DNA of 64,000 bases from Proteles cristata cristata (lineage: Eukaryota > Chordata > Mammalia > Carnivora > Hyaenidae), in the NCBI GenBank assembly GCA_017311185.1, contig JAESUZ010005106.1, positions 434,001 to 498,000 of the forward strand. The letters are read 5' to 3'. Positions 24,545-35,709 of this stretch are shown one piece after another. Positions within the stretch are counted from its first letter, which is position 1. Each line of letters begins with the position of its first letter. The position numbers and the translations under genes were made by a program. The notes beneath the pieces are model-generated. The model had not been told where the DNA came from. It saw only the letters and a list, made by a program, of their open reading frames with translations, and did not search any database.

Positions 24545-25250
24545 TACAAGTCTACTTATAACTTTTCCATTGAATCTCACATATTTACTCCAGGGCTAAA
24601 TTTGATACCCAAAATCATGCTAAATTTCAAATTCCCAGGTCTTCCTTCCACATGGTGCTATGCAGACAACACATCTGGTTTCTAATTCTCAGATGTTCCC
24701 ACATTCTGGTGCCATTCACACCCTTTTCTATTTAGGTCCTCTGTCTGGAGGCATGGCTCTCTCTCACTCATCCAGCTGCAACACTCTTCTACTTTGGGCA
24801 TAAAGATTCGCACAAGTTCACTTCTGATTAAAACAGTGCCACTGAAAATAGATAAATACCCAGTGGAAGAAAGATGATGGGTAGCGTAAGGCAGAGCAAA
24901 TGTCCAGGAAGTGTTTTACCCTCAAACACAAGTGAGGCCCCAGTTTCCTTATTTACCTTTGAGGAGGGCACTTGGAGCACCAAATGTGGGTGCAGCCCTG
25001 CCAACCCCCTGCTTGAATGACATAGTAGAGGCCCTGAAAGGGAAGAGGTACTGAACATTTCCAAACTCAATCCTTTAACTAACAGTGTTGTGTTACCCCA
25101 CAACCAGCTAAGTCCACACAGCAGCAAAGCAGAAGCACAGACAAAAAGGAAAACTAAAGTCACGCTGTTAAACCTACTCAGATTTTTATAGCTAGAAATC
25201 TAGAAAAGAGTTATTTCATTTCAACAGAAATTTAAATTTGAGGTCATTTA
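24545..25250. other. Single-copy sequence
   Basis: No identified repeat or gene. The 111-codon reverse frame at 24828-25163 has no recognised domain. Confidence 0.4.
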
Positions 25251-25266
25251 AAAACATGATTTTATT

Positions 25267-25469
25267 GGGGCACCTGGGTGGCTCAGTCAGTTAAGCATCA
25301 CACTTTGACTCGGGTCATGATCTCACTGTTCATGAGTTCAAGTCCCGCTTCGGGCTCTGTGCTGACAGTACAGAGCCTCCTTGAGATTCTCTCTCTTGCT
25401 CGCTTTCTCTCTCTCTCTGTTCCTCCCCCCCACTCTCTCTCTCTCTCTCGAAATAAAGAAATAAACTTA
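25267..25469 (+). mobile_element. CAN-SINE
   Basis: Plus-strand SINE with head GGGGCACCTGGGTGGCTCAG, B box-like GTTCAAGTCCC, and an AAATAAAGAAATAAAC tail. A loose duplication AAAACATGATTTTATT/AAAACATACATATAATTTT flanks it. Confidence 0.92.
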
Positions 25470-25496
25470 AAAAACATACATATAATTTTGTTTAAA

Positions 25497-25596
25497 AATA
25501 CATATATAGATATACGCAGATAAGCATATGCACATATACACATACACGTGCACATATGTATGTGTGTGTGTATATATATGTATATATATATGTGTG

Positions 25597-25641
<45 letters not shown>
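25497..25641. repeat. Compound (TA)n/(TG)n/(CA)n microsatellite
   Basis: Starts in the A-rich SINE tail, passes through ATAT and CACATA units, then TGTGTGTG, TATATATA, TGTGTG and a pure CA run at about 25601-25640. The TG block and the following CA block are inverted relative to each other, so one strand can fold on itself. The 'proteins' from this part are repeat artefacts. Confidence 0.95.
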
Positions 25642-25643
<2 letters not shown>

Positions 25644-25644
25644 G

Positions 25645-25940
25645 AAGGGGACATAAACCTTCAGGGGTTGGACTTTGAAAGGTCCTAGGTGTAACATGTA
25701 TCTAGAGTAGGTGACCAGCTTAGTCTGGTTTGCTGGGATTTCCCCAGATTTAGTACATCCCAGAAGCGTTCTCAGCCCTAAACCAACCAGGTCAGTTGGT
25801 CACCGATTAGAAAACAAGCTTGATTCTCAAATCTCCTTTTTTTGCACATCTCCCCAGGCAGTGCAAATGAATCCACCAATCACACTGCAGGGGCCCTGAC
25901 TGCTTCTCACAGAATACCCCACTAAAATAGTCCCCGCTTT
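25645..25940. other. Single-copy sequence
   Basis: No clear gene or repeat. Confidence 0.4.
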
Positions 25941-25956
25941 AAGAATCCATAAGGAT

Positions 25957-26177
25957 TGGGGCGCCTGGGTGGCTCAGTTAGTTAGGCGTCTGACTTCAGC
26001 TCAGGTCATGATCTCATGGTTCATGGGTTCGAGCCCTGTGTTGGGTTCTGTGCTGACAGCCAGCTCAGAGCCTGGAGCCTGTCTTCGTATTCTGTGTCTC
26101 CCTCTCTCTCTGACCCTCCCCTGCTCACGCTGTCTCTCTCTCTCAGAAATAAATAAAACATTAAAAAAGTTTTTTTA
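25957..26177 (+). mobile_element. CAN-SINE, young
   Basis: Full plus-strand copy with GGGGCGCCTGGGTGGCTCAG head and GGGTTCGAGCCC B box. Perfect duplication AAGAATCCATAAGGAT before and after. Confidence 0.96.
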
Positions 26178-26194
26178 AAGAATCCATAAGGATA

Positions 26195-27465
26195 TTCTAC
26201 GAAGAAATCAGAAATTCAGACACCTACGGGGCAAGACTTCAGTGAATGAAAAATGTCATTTGCACGAAAGCTTTCCAACTATTCTTTACTTCCACAAGGA
26301 ATATACTCCCATTCTTCTAGAAACTTACAGCCCATTCAGTCTTTAACCTTCCGCCTTTTGATAGTCATGGGATGGACAACTATTTCTCCACCCAAGCAAA
26401 ACTTGGGCATGATCAAAAACAAGGGCAATTCTCATTTGGCCTCAGTGGTAGGGCCATAGTTTCCTTACTCTGATTTCTTCCAGAAGCTGGCCTTGGACAA
26501 GGATTCAACTGTAAGATGTTTCCCTGAGAGGTCATCCTAAGGAACACCAGTAGGACAGTGGAAACGAGAAATGAAACGAGTAATGAAATGTTAGCAAAAA
26601 GGGAGTGTCCTGTTAGGTCAACCAACACTATGGGTGACAGGAGATAAACCCCATGGCAAACTCTCAAAATCGGTGTAGAATAACACCTCAGTTGTCTCAC
26701 CAGATGGGCAAAGGAGTTCAGGTGTCTGTACACTGAACCCTTCATCATTGGAGGGGTGGGCGTCAATTCCCTGGCACTCACCCCCAGTCAGAGAGACCCC
26801 ACAGACAGATGCATGCAGATGCTGGCAGTTGGTGGTCAGGCTGGTCTCCACTGAAGTGGAAGGGCAAGGCTATGGGCTGGGCACCAGAGACACCTGCTGC
26901 AGTAATCAAGATGGAACCCACGGGCCGCCATTACTCAGCGCTAGCCAACTGTTGCCATGAGCGAGTGCAGCCAATATTGTTAGAGCTTCTGAATTTTTAA
27001 AAGAAACCCAGAATCCAGAGTTTTGGGTGGGTTTTTTTGTTTGTCTGTTTGTTTTTGCAGAATCTGCTGATTTGTAATTGCTGATGATTAATTCAAACAT
27101 TTTTTAAAACACTCTTGGGGCTAATTAAGCTCTTGTGTAGGCAGAATTCAACCTGTGAGCAAACAATTCACATCTACTAACCCAGGTGAACCCCCTTATT
27201 TTACATATGGAGAAAGCAGGACCCTAGACAGAACTGAGGTAAAGACGAGACCGCTTCCCCCAGTTCCCTGTACCTGCCAGCCCAGGGGCCCAGGGTCTCT
27301 CCTTACCTGCTGTGCTGTGCCACTCCCTTCTCCCTCCAGACATCCAAACTCAACTGGCCACAGCCTAATCACTGCCCACCAGTGCACTCAGAGTTTTGTT
27401 CTTTCCATCAACTCATTACAATACTTAGTATCACTAGATGGAGATCAGATTCCTTGTGATTCTTA
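26195..27465. other. Single-copy stretch, small MIR remnant
   Basis: No gene recognised. A short reverse MIR-like remnant is possible at 27180-27245. Sequence around 27060-27140 ('gctgatgattaattcaaaca') is A/T-rich and complex and could be conserved non-coding DNA. Confidence 0.4.
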
Positions 27466-27469
27466 ACTT

Positions 27470-27695
27470 CACTAAAAGTTACACAGTGCTTATTTCTTAG
27501 TACTTTACATATAATTCTCTTAATTCTCAAAGCAACCCTATGATGTAAGGACCATTATTTTTCTAATCTTAAAAGAAAACCAAAGCACAGAGAGATTAAG
27601 ATACTTGCCTGCATTTGAATAGTTAGTGGCAGAACAAGGAGATAAATCTAAGCAGTTAGCTCCAGAGTCCATGGGCCTAACCACCACTCTACACT
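27470..27695 (-). mobile_element. MIR
   Basis: Reverse MIR: 'ttaattctcaaagcaaccct', 'atgatgtaaggaccattatt', 'tagttagtggcagaacaagg', 'ccatgggcctaaccaccact'. Confidence 0.85.
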
Positions 27696-27747
27696 CATGG
27701 CCTCTGAACTCCCTACCTAGTTAGGCATTTAAAATATCCTGATTGGG

Positions 27748-27901
27748 TGGGGGTGCCTGGGTGGCACCATCGGTTAAGTGTCTGACTCTTGATCTCAGCT
27801 CAGGTCATGATCTCACCATAAGTGAGTTTCAGCCCTGCACTGGGCTCTGCACTGTTGGGATTCTCTTTCTCCCTCTCTGTCTGCCCCTCCCTGCTCACGG
27901 T

Positions 27902-27932
<31 letters not shown>

Positions 27933-27988
27933 TTCAAAATAAATGAATAAACTTAAAAAAAGTATTTACAAAAGATAATAAAAATAAG
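27748..27988 (+). mobile_element. CAN-SINE
   Basis: Plus-strand SINE with head GGGGGTGCCTGGGTGG and TC-rich middle. Flanks AATATCCTGATTGG and AATATCCTGACTGG. Confidence 0.92.
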
Positions 27989-28027
27989 TAGAATATCCTG
28001 ACTGGTGGTCATTTTCCCCATTATAAT

Positions 28028-28258
28028 AGGAGTTAGCAAACTACAGGCCCATCAGCCAACTCCTCCCTATTGCTTGTTTTTCTAAATAAAGTTTTACTGA
28101 AACTTAGCTTCCGCCATTATTTTATATATTGTCTGTGACAATTCTTGCCCTACAAAGACAGAGTTAAGTAGGTGGACACAGACCATATGGCCTGCAAAGC
28201 CTAATACATTTAGTCCCCGGCCCTTCGCAGAAAGTTTGCTGACCCCTGCATTCTGGAC
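28028..28258 (+). mobile_element. hAT-type DNA transposon fossil (MER class)
   Basis: Starts 'aggagttagcaaactacagg' and ends 'cagaaagtttgctgacccct', with imperfect inverted ends typical of short non-autonomous hAT elements. Internal 'ccatatggcctgcaaagcct' fits. I do not assign the exact MER name. Confidence 0.65.
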
Positions 28259-28589
28259 TCGCCTAGCGTTCCTGATGGCAGGTTTCTTGATTATGTTGCT
28301 TAATCATAATGCAGAAAATCCTCTAATCCCCCCAAAGCCTTAGCATACACAGTGGTGAATTCACAGGTTAGAGTTCTAAAAACTGCAACTGTGCAGAATA
28401 TATCTGGGAATCTAGGAATCAGCAAAAGTACCCTCAGAACCCCATTTAAGGAAAGATACCCGTAAAAGAGGCAGACACCTAATCTTGGGTACTTACGGTG
28501 GTGAAAGTCTTTAAAGCAAGGGGACAGACACAAATACCAAGCTGAGGCAGAGGAGAGAAAGAGAGCAAGAGGCAACTTCTGTAAGAGCT

Positions 28590-28775
28590 ATCAACAAGCA
28601 TGTTGCACTGAGAGACAGCGGTTCAAATCCCAGCTCTACTGCTTACTATTAATTTCTTAAAGTTTAATTTTTCTCTTCTGTAAAATAGGAAGAAGAATCT
28701 CATTTCTTGGGGGTTAGGCAGATTAGCCAAGATTATAATGTACATGAAGTTCCTAGCACCCCACGGGGATGTGCT
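28590..28775 (+). mobile_element. MIR
   Basis: Forward MIR: 'gcggttcaaatcccagctct', 'ctgcttactattaatttctt', 'ctcttctgtaaaataggaag'. Confidence 0.75.
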
Positions 28776-28779
28776 GACT

Positions 28780-30840
28780 ACTCAGAGAAGCCCTGTGATT
28801 CGGAATAGCAGTTACTGTAAAAGAATGAAAATCGGTGATTATTTATACAGAGGCACTCAGCCCCACAATTCAGCTGTCAAAGAGTAACAAGATGATGGCA
28901 AGGAACAAAAAGCAGTGTTTGTCATGAGGAGCCCAAATCCGGGAACCATCTAACCACATTTATATACTCCATGCAAAAAAACAAAAAAAAACAAATAAGA
29001 AACCATGTGCCACGTTTTCATCAAAAATAGTTCAAGCAAAAAAATAATGTGGGTAGGCAGAGGTAAGCTTTAATCACCTGGAAAAATCACATTAGTGAAA
29101 CAGATTATTTATTCCTTGACAACCCCAGACAAATGAAACTGTATAAGAAGTGAGGAGAGTTTGCCTTGTATACTCTGAAAGAAGATACAGCTGCCCACAC
29201 CCCTCTTATCATTATAGTGAAAGTACTTACCGAATAGCATGAACACGTGTTGATTATCTGTCAACTTTTAAATATGCTTTATCTTGATCATTTGCAAAGT
29301 TTTCCTCTAAGGTCTAAAAAAGACTAGCGATAGTTTTCTGGTATGCCTTTTCTGGGTGGAATTGAGCCTTTCTGCTACGAAATACCACAAGAATCACTGC
29401 AAAAAGCTTTCTTACTCTTAATTTGTTTGCATCAAACTTTGGCCTCAAGAAAACTGGGCCCTCCTCTTTTTGTAGGCAGTGACAATTCAGCTGGGTTGAG
29501 AACACAGAGGTATATAACACAGCACACTTTTTTTTTCCACTTCAAAATGCATTGAATTAATGTAACACAGTTGGAGCAAATTACCATGCTATGTCCCCAA
29601 TTTAGGTCTTATGGTCCCACTGGGCCGAAGCTCTATGTTCCCTATCTAGGAGCACATGGTATTCATTTCTTGATCAGGATCTTGCATTTCAACTTGCCCA
29701 TTTAAATGGATGCAATTAGTTCATTTGTGATGGCCTCAAATACCGTTATCTTTCCTGACTTATCCAAGAGGCTATGTGACCCTAAGGTTTTGATCTTTGC
29801 CTCAACACTGAAAAGTTACTTGATGACAAGTTATGCCAAATGTTATTTTTTCTGCACAGCAAATAATTTTACCAAATTGTTCCACCAACACACCGCTGAT
29901 AAGGAAGCCCTTTTTAAATGCACTTATTTTAAACACATTTATTTAGCTGGGACTTAAACACAATAAAATGAGAATAGCACAACAGGTGCAGATAAGGCAC
30001 CCAGGGCACACGTTTGATTGCTCGGAGCATGAAGGGTTAGAGATGGAAGCAACCTCGAGTGTCACCACCCACTTGACAAACCCAGGGAGCTAATTAACAC
30101 GGCTGCTGGGATGAGATTAGAACTGGCTTTCCTGTTTCTCCGCCCCTTTTTCTCCCCAGCTCCTCCCTCATCTGGCAGAAATATACCAGACTATTAAACT
30201 TGGATAAACCAAGATCAGGGCTGGCTCTACAAGCTTTGCGCCTCCCATTCGGGTCGCATATGGTCCCTCTGCTCTTTTGCAATGACCATATTGATGGGAT
30301 GGGCTTGGTCAGGTGCAACAACGGAAGCCTGGAAACAATCCTCAGGCTGCGGTGCATTGCCCGGTCCCCTACAGACACTGCCGGCTGTTATAAGCACCAG
30401 CTGGAAGATGGATGCTGGTATTCCAGAAAGACCTTTTGAATCAGGCGGGGTTGTGACTGGCCCCCTGCTGTGGCGGAGGCATAATTATTTCTAATAACTG
30501 TCTGTCTAGGCTACATGGTGATTTTTAAAGGAAAGAGCCTCCTCTTTGTAACAAAACAGTCAGTGTTTATTTGGGTGGAGGGATGCAGTTTTGAACTTAT
30601 TTCTAATGTAAGGTCTCAGGCCAAAAACTCCAGTCTGTTAATAACTTATCTAGCAAGGCAGAAAGAAAAATACTCTTGTACAAATAACGATGAAGGATAA
30701 ACCACCTAACAATGTTGGATGTTTCAGGGGGCAGTATTCCCATTTGAAATAAGATGGGCCATAAGAAGCTCCTGGAAGGTATGCTCTCAGGAGGGAAAGC
30801 TAGACCTCTCAGGCTGAGACTGCCAAGGTGACAAAGAGTA
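28780..30840. other. Repeat-poor block, candidate conserved non-coding DNA
   Basis: About 2 kb with no clear transposon. Complex A/T-rich parts (29000-29960) and a GC-mixed part (30090-30530) are seen. Overlapping short frames on both strands (for example 79 codons at 30200-30439) show no recognisable protein. The lack of insertions and the mixed composition make this a candidate regulatory region; conservation itself cannot be seen here. Confidence 0.4.
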
Positions 30841-30844
30841 GAGT

Positions 30845-31090
30845 CTCTTGCAGGGTGGTGACAGAGAGCCCAGACTCTGTTCTGAGTTCAAATTCCAAGT
30901 CTAACACTTACCCGGGGTGTGCATTTTGAACAAGTCACACACCCCCTCCAAGCCTCGGTTTCTACGTTTGTAAAGTGCGGGCTACTGTGTGGGTCACTGT
31001 GGAGACAGGTGCCACGTACTGTAAAGAAAGCATGTGGCAAATGCCTGGCACTTCTAGGGGCCCAATAAATGGGGACTATTATTTCTAGGC
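30845..31090 (+). mobile_element. MIR, near full length
   Basis: Forward MIR: 'gagcccagactctgttctga', 'ttcaaattccaagtctaaca', 'gaacaagtcacacacccc', 'ggcacttctaggggcccaat'. Confidence 0.82.
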
Positions 31091-31123
31091 ATGGGCCTGT
31101 TCTTTGAAGAAGCAGGTTATTCT

Positions 31124-31321
31124 CTCTCTCTTTGTAATGTTTATTTTTGAGAGAGAGGGAGAGAGGGATCAGGAGTGGGGGAGGGAGACACAATCCAAAG
31201 CAGGCTCCAGGTTCTCAGCTGTCTGCACAGAGCCCGAAGTGGGGCTAGAACTCATGAACTGTGAGATCATGACCTGAGCAGAAGTCTGAGGCTTAACCAA
31301 CTGAGCCATCCAGGTGCCGCC
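31124..31321 (-). mobile_element. CAN-SINE
   Basis: Minus-strand SINE: GAGAGAGA tract, 'gagatcatgacctgagcaga', 'ccatccaggtgcc'. The duplication is weak (AGCAGGTTATTCT/AGGAAGGTTAGTCT). Confidence 0.9.
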
Positions 31322-31599
31322 AGGAAGGTTAGTCTAACTGCATGTTCCAGACTAATTCTGAGTTGATCAGGTTATTGTGGAAATCTCCACTTTGCACATA
31401 GAGGCACTTTCTAGACTCTTCCCTGTTACTCATGGCCTTTCTCGTGCTTGGCAAGCCTGTCTTAGAACTCTCCACTTGCTGTCACACATCTTTCAGGCCG
31501 AAGGGAAAGCCCACCCCCGCCTCCTCTCCTGCCTTCCTGTTGCAGCAGCTCTGGGCAGACCTGCACCTGTACCTGAGCCTCTCCTTTCCCACCAAGCTT

Positions 31600-31720
31600 T
31601 CTCTACAGACTTTCCACGTCCACTCACATCTTCTCTCTGCAACTAGATTAAGCTCCTGGGAGACAGGGGACTACCTTACCTATCTCTGACCCCTCCACAG
31701 CACTTGGCACATGTCCACAA
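31600..31720 (+). mobile_element. L2 3' end fragment
   Basis: 'agattaagctcctgggagac' and 'cacagcacttggcacatgtc' resemble the end of L2. Confidence 0.55.
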
Positions 31721-31754
31721 ACCTTCTAGGTTCTCTGATCCCTTGCTGTGCACA

Positions 31755-31885
31755 GTGTAATATACAGACTAGCATCAGCAGCGTCACCTGAGAGCTTGTC
31801 AGACTCTCAGGCTCCACCCAAGATCTACTGAACCAGAATCCGATCCTCAAGTGATTCAAGCGCACCATGTTAGAGACGCATTCTC
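31755..31885 (+). mobile_element. MER5A-like fragment
   Basis: 'actagcatcagcagcgtcac', 'caggctccacccaagatcta', 'tgaaccagaatccgatcctc' fit the MER5A core. Confidence 0.75.
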
Positions 31886-31889
31886 TAGC

Positions 31890-32520
31890 CTAATATTTTC
31901 CAGACTTCGTTACCGGCAGCTTTGGTTTGTAGGTGTAGCCATTTTTCAGCACCGCCTACACTGTATTACTAATATATATATATTTAAATGATTTTGCATT
32001 GACATGATGTCTTGCTTAGCCTCAACCCAAGCAGTAATATGTAGTCTGTCAATAGTTTATTCAGCAAGGCAGGAAGAAATATATTCTTTAATAAGTGTTG
32101 AAGTTCTAAGTGTGGGGGGGGAATCTGTTGGTGCACATTAAAATAAATAAACAACCATCAGAGTAAAAATAATTCTCCATCTGTCATCTAAAATTACTCA
32201 AACACCACCAGGGGTACACCTAGCCCACGTCAGCAAACACAACTCTGGGCTTCTTTGTAGCTGAATTGGAAGACATCTCCGCAATTCCTGATCCAGCGTC
32301 CCTAGTCTGAGTCTGCTCCCATTGACCATAGTTGCCTTGTGAGGTAGATGTATTTTGTCTGCAAAACACAGATGGTTTTGGGAGGTGGTGGGAGGCAGAA
32401 AACCTGGGTTCTGGCCCTGCACCATCCCTTACTAACTTGCCAAATCACATCCCTCTTTGGGACTCATTTTTGTGGGTTAGCGGATCTCAAGTTTCTCTTC
32501 CAGATCTAACAACAGAACAT
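31890..32520. other. Single-copy sequence
   Basis: A short TA run is at about 31972-31984 and a G run at 32114-32121. No gene is seen. Confidence 0.4.
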
Positions 32521-32521
32521 A

Positions 32522-32740
32522 AAACACGAGAGCAGAGGCTCTGGAGTCAGAATGACTCAAGTTGAAATTAAGTCTCCATGACTTGCTAATTTCACTAAGT
32601 CTCCACTTTCTCCACCTATGAAATGGGGGATAAACATATATAACATCCATATCAAAGCATTTTTGCAAGAACAAAGAAAAGGATGGCTGAAAAATGGTTT
32701 GACTGAAATCTAACACATAGTCTCCAATAAAAAATATAGC
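32522..32740 (+). mobile_element. MIR
   Basis: Forward MIR: 'gaggctctggagtcagaatg', 'gtctccactttctccaccta', 'tgaaatgggggataaacata'. Confidence 0.8.
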
Positions 32741-32764
32741 TATTAATACTTTTTCTTGGCCTCC

Positions 32765-33022
32765 AAAATAATAATAGCTAATATTTATGGGATATTTTAA
32801 TATGTAGCAGGCACTATACGAAGCACTTTACACTCTGTCATTTTATCCTCACAATAATCCAATGACGTAGGAATTCTTACTGTCTCCATTTTACAGATGA
32901 GAGAACTGACGTACAAAAAAAGGGTAAGCACTTGCTCAAAGTCATACACCTCATACATGGTGCAACTGGATCTGAGGCCAGGTCATCTGAGTCGAGAGCC
33001 AGTGTTCCTAACCCAAACTCTT
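32765..33022 (-). mobile_element. MIR, full length
   Basis: Reverse MIR lying tail to tail with the previous copy: 'aatagctaatatttatggga', 'cattttatcctcacaataat', 'cattttacagatgagagaac', 'gagagccagtgttcctaacc'. Confidence 0.88.
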
Positions 33023-33024
33023 TC

Positions 33025-33420
33025 TGTCTTTCTGTAAAATATCAACACACAGACTTCGCCAATTCAGCACATATGATGGGGTCCTGGCAAAGCAATTCCC
33101 AGCGCAGGTGGATGCTTGGGGAATGTGAGTTGTCTTGTTACCATTAGCTCTACTATTATTTATTGAGCCTTCACATCTGAATTGGACCCTGTTAGGCATT
33201 GGGATGTCCATCCTGTCCTTCAGTTATGGTGAGGGATCTCTTTATTTTTTAAATGCTTTTTAAAATTCTTAAGTATAACATACATTTTTAAAAAATGAAC
33301 AAAATATAAATATGCAGCTCAATATTATCTCCAAGTAAACAGCCATGTATCCATCACTCTGTTGCCCCAGAGGCTCCTAAACACTTTCTCTCCATCCTCC
33401 TCAAATGTAGCTACTACACC
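33025..33420. other. Single-copy, A/T-rich
   Basis: No recognised repeat or gene. Part of 33230-33300 may be very old L1 debris. Confidence 0.35.
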
Positions 33421-33645
33421 AGGGGTTCTCATCCTCAACACTATATGCATTTTGGGCTCTGGGGGGGATGCCCTGTGCACTGTGGGGTGTTCAGCACCCT
33501 CCCTGGCTTCCACATGCTAGACGCCAACAGCACCTTCCCCAAATGGCAACAATAAACGGCAACAGTTTCTCTAGACATTGACAAGGGTCCCCTTGGGGGC
33601 AAAATCGTTCCTGGTTAAGAACCACTAAGCTATCATGACCTATTT
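33421..33645 (-). mobile_element. MER20 (hAT-Charlie)
   Basis: Reverse MER20: 'ggggttctcatcctcaacac', 'cattttgggctctggggggg', 'gggggcaaaatcgttcctgg', 'ttaagaaccact'. Both ends are present. Confidence 0.85.
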
Positions 33646-33649
33646 GGTA

Positions 33650-35035
33650 GCCACTTTCTTGCTTTCCTTTTCACTTTAACCACACCAGAATCCATCCTTG
33701 AATATTATCATTTAATCTTGCCTAGTGAAAGGAATTCTTTAATCTATTAAAAAAGACCTCTAATCATGGTTCCCTAAAATAGCCTATGTAGGGGACCATA
33801 TAATTTATCTTCCAAACTGGAGGCACATGCATTAACCAGGACTAACCCTGGCAAGCCAGCTCGATCCCCTACTTCTAGGGAACCTCTGCTGTGCGTGCAC
33901 ATTATCCCCACAGCCACACACAATGAGGGCCCCCTTACCCACTGGATAATTGTACATGAAGTGGCAGAGGATAATTAAAAGCAGCTCATCCCCAAGGGCA
34001 GAGTAACAGAGACCCAGATAAATATCTCAAAGTTGACAAGCTGTGGAGCAGAAAATTCATTGGCTTTGGCCCCCAAGAAGGTGTATTCTTCTGACAATTT
34101 GCTGAAAGACACCACTTCAACAACTGCTTTCACCACATTAGCACAGCCTAGTCATTAAAATAAAATGCCTTCCAAGATTCACACATAAATGCAAAAAAGA
34201 TCAAGACCACCCCTTTGTAAGAGGTTTAGGGTCTGTAGTTGATTTTTAATCAATATATCTGCCTTTTTTCCCCTCAGTGTCACTGGAAAGTACAGCAACC
34301 ATATCAATTTGACCGGCTCCGCATTGTGATCTCGTAAGTCCTGATATTGACTATGTTCAAAGTGACAGCTAAGGCTTTCCTTACATACACGAGAAGTCAT
34401 ATTGATAACCTATTTGCCTGAATGTAATTCAGTTCAGCCTCCATTCTTTTGGGCAACAGAGAGAACAGAAATCAGCTTTCTCTGAGGTAGACACTTGCAC
34501 AGTTCAGCAAATATGTATTTGATTTCCTCAGCATCCACTTTCCCTTTATCCAGCAACAGTACTTATCTGGAGGCGAGCCCTCTAACATCCACAGTTCATG
34601 TAGCCTGGGAGAGATTCTACCACAAGGCAAAGCCTTCAACTTCTGCAGAAGGCATCTGGCACAGGGCTTTCCTTCAAACCATGCCAATCAGGCCATCCAG
34701 AAGGCTTTTTGTTCAATAATTGGGCAAAGGAGGTCTATCTTTTTTTGGTGGACTTGAACCTGAAATTGTGTAAACCGGCAACTGCTAAAGTCAGCTAGCC
34801 ACCCAACAGCCATCTATACACAGGGGAAAGAACAGGAAGACAGAGCTGAAGATACAAAGAAAGAAATTCGATTCTGAAGTAATTGGTCAGCCCTGAGCAA
34901 GATGCACTTGAGGCCAGTTCTAAGTATGTATCTTTCAGCAACTTGAACCTGTACATATGAAAAAAATTTACATATATCTATATAGATCTATAACTCCTAC
35001 ATTTACTTAAATTGGGTGTTTGTCACTTATTATGA
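33650..35035. other. Repeat-poor block with candidate small exon
   Basis: 1.4 kb without visible transposons. Positions 33950-34470 are complex sequence with many TAAT and TGACA-like words. It includes the exon-like segment 34278-34333, listed separately. Candidate conserved non-coding or exon-containing DNA. Confidence 0.4.
34278..34333 (+). other. Candidate 56-nt exon (unrecognised gene)
   Basis: The upstream acceptor is strong: a long pyrimidine run (tgccttttttcccctcag) ends at 34277. The downstream donor at 34334 is GTAAGT, the ideal form. Only one of the three frames is open through the whole segment. It begins CHWKVQQPYQ and ends RLRIVI plus two bases, so the exon would start at phase 0 and end with two bases carried over. 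Possible branch-point sequence lies in 'gttgatttttaatcaat'. I do not recognise the peptide. It may be a coding microexon, a poison or alternative exon, or a chance pairing of good splice sites. Confidence 0.4.
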
Positions 35036-35039
35036 AAAT

Positions 35040-35255
35040 ATACCCTGTAGCAGTAGCTTTTCAACTTTTTAGACAGCAACTCATAGTAAAAATTACATTT
35101 TATACTGCGACCCAGAATATGCATGCAGCCCCAGATACAACTGACTCAAAGTTTCATGAAACTACAGAACACTTACTAACATATGATGAAGCTGATATTT
35201 TCTGTCTTGTTATACTTAAAAAAATAATACTGGTTGCAGCCCACCAAATTGATTT
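35040..35255. mobile_element. Probable hAT-type DNA transposon fossil
   Basis: 'agtagcttttcaacttttta', 'actgcgacccagaatatgca' and 'gttgcagcccaccaaattga' resemble the 'gcgacccac' group of short hAT elements. The exact family is not assigned. Confidence 0.5.
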
Positions 35256-35270
35256 CATGACCTTCATTTT

Positions 35271-35465
35271 AACGTTTGTTTATTTTGGAGAGAGACAGCA
35301 CTAGCAGGGGAAGGGATAGAAAGAGAGGGAGACAGAGAATCCAAAGCAGGGTCTGTGCTATCCGCACAAAGCTTGATGTGGCGTTCAAATTCATGAACTG
35401 TGAGATCATGACCTCAACCGAAACCAAGAGTTGAACACTCAACCGACTGATCCACCAGGTGCCCC
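35271..35465 (-). mobile_element. CAN-SINE
   Basis: Minus-strand copy with flanks TCATGACCTTCATTTT (35255-35270) and TCATGACCTTCTTTT (35466-35480). Confidence 0.94.
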
Positions 35466-35499
35466 TCATGACCTTCTTTTTAAAAAATACACTGCCTAG

Positions 35500-35706
35500 G
35501 GGTGCCTGGGTGGCTCAGTCAGTTAAGCAGCCGACCTAGGCTCAGGTCATGATCTATCGGTCCATGATTTCAATCTCCATGTCAGCCTCTGTGCTGACAG
35601 CCAGGAGTCTGAAGCCTGCTTCAAATCTGTGTCTCCCTCTCTCTCTGTTCCTTCCTTCTCTCACTGTCTTTCTCTCTCTCAAAAATATAAAGATTTAAAA
35701 AAAAAA
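35500..35706 (+). mobile_element. CAN-SINE
   Basis: Plus-strand copy directly after the previous minus-strand one, giving a head-to-head inverted pair 34 bases apart. Flanks AAAATACACTGCCTA and AAAAACACTGCCTT. Confidence 0.93.
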
Positions 35707-35709
35707 AAA

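Noticed and set aside
25298..25697. Reverse frames rich in Cys/Val and Tyr/Ile/His
   Set aside because: Translation of CA/TA microsatellite and SINE sequence.
27058..27186. Acceptor-like T-rich run ending in GCAG with a CAG|GTGAAC donor about 129 bases later
   Set aside because: The frame is not open and the donor is only moderate; T-rich runs of this type are common.
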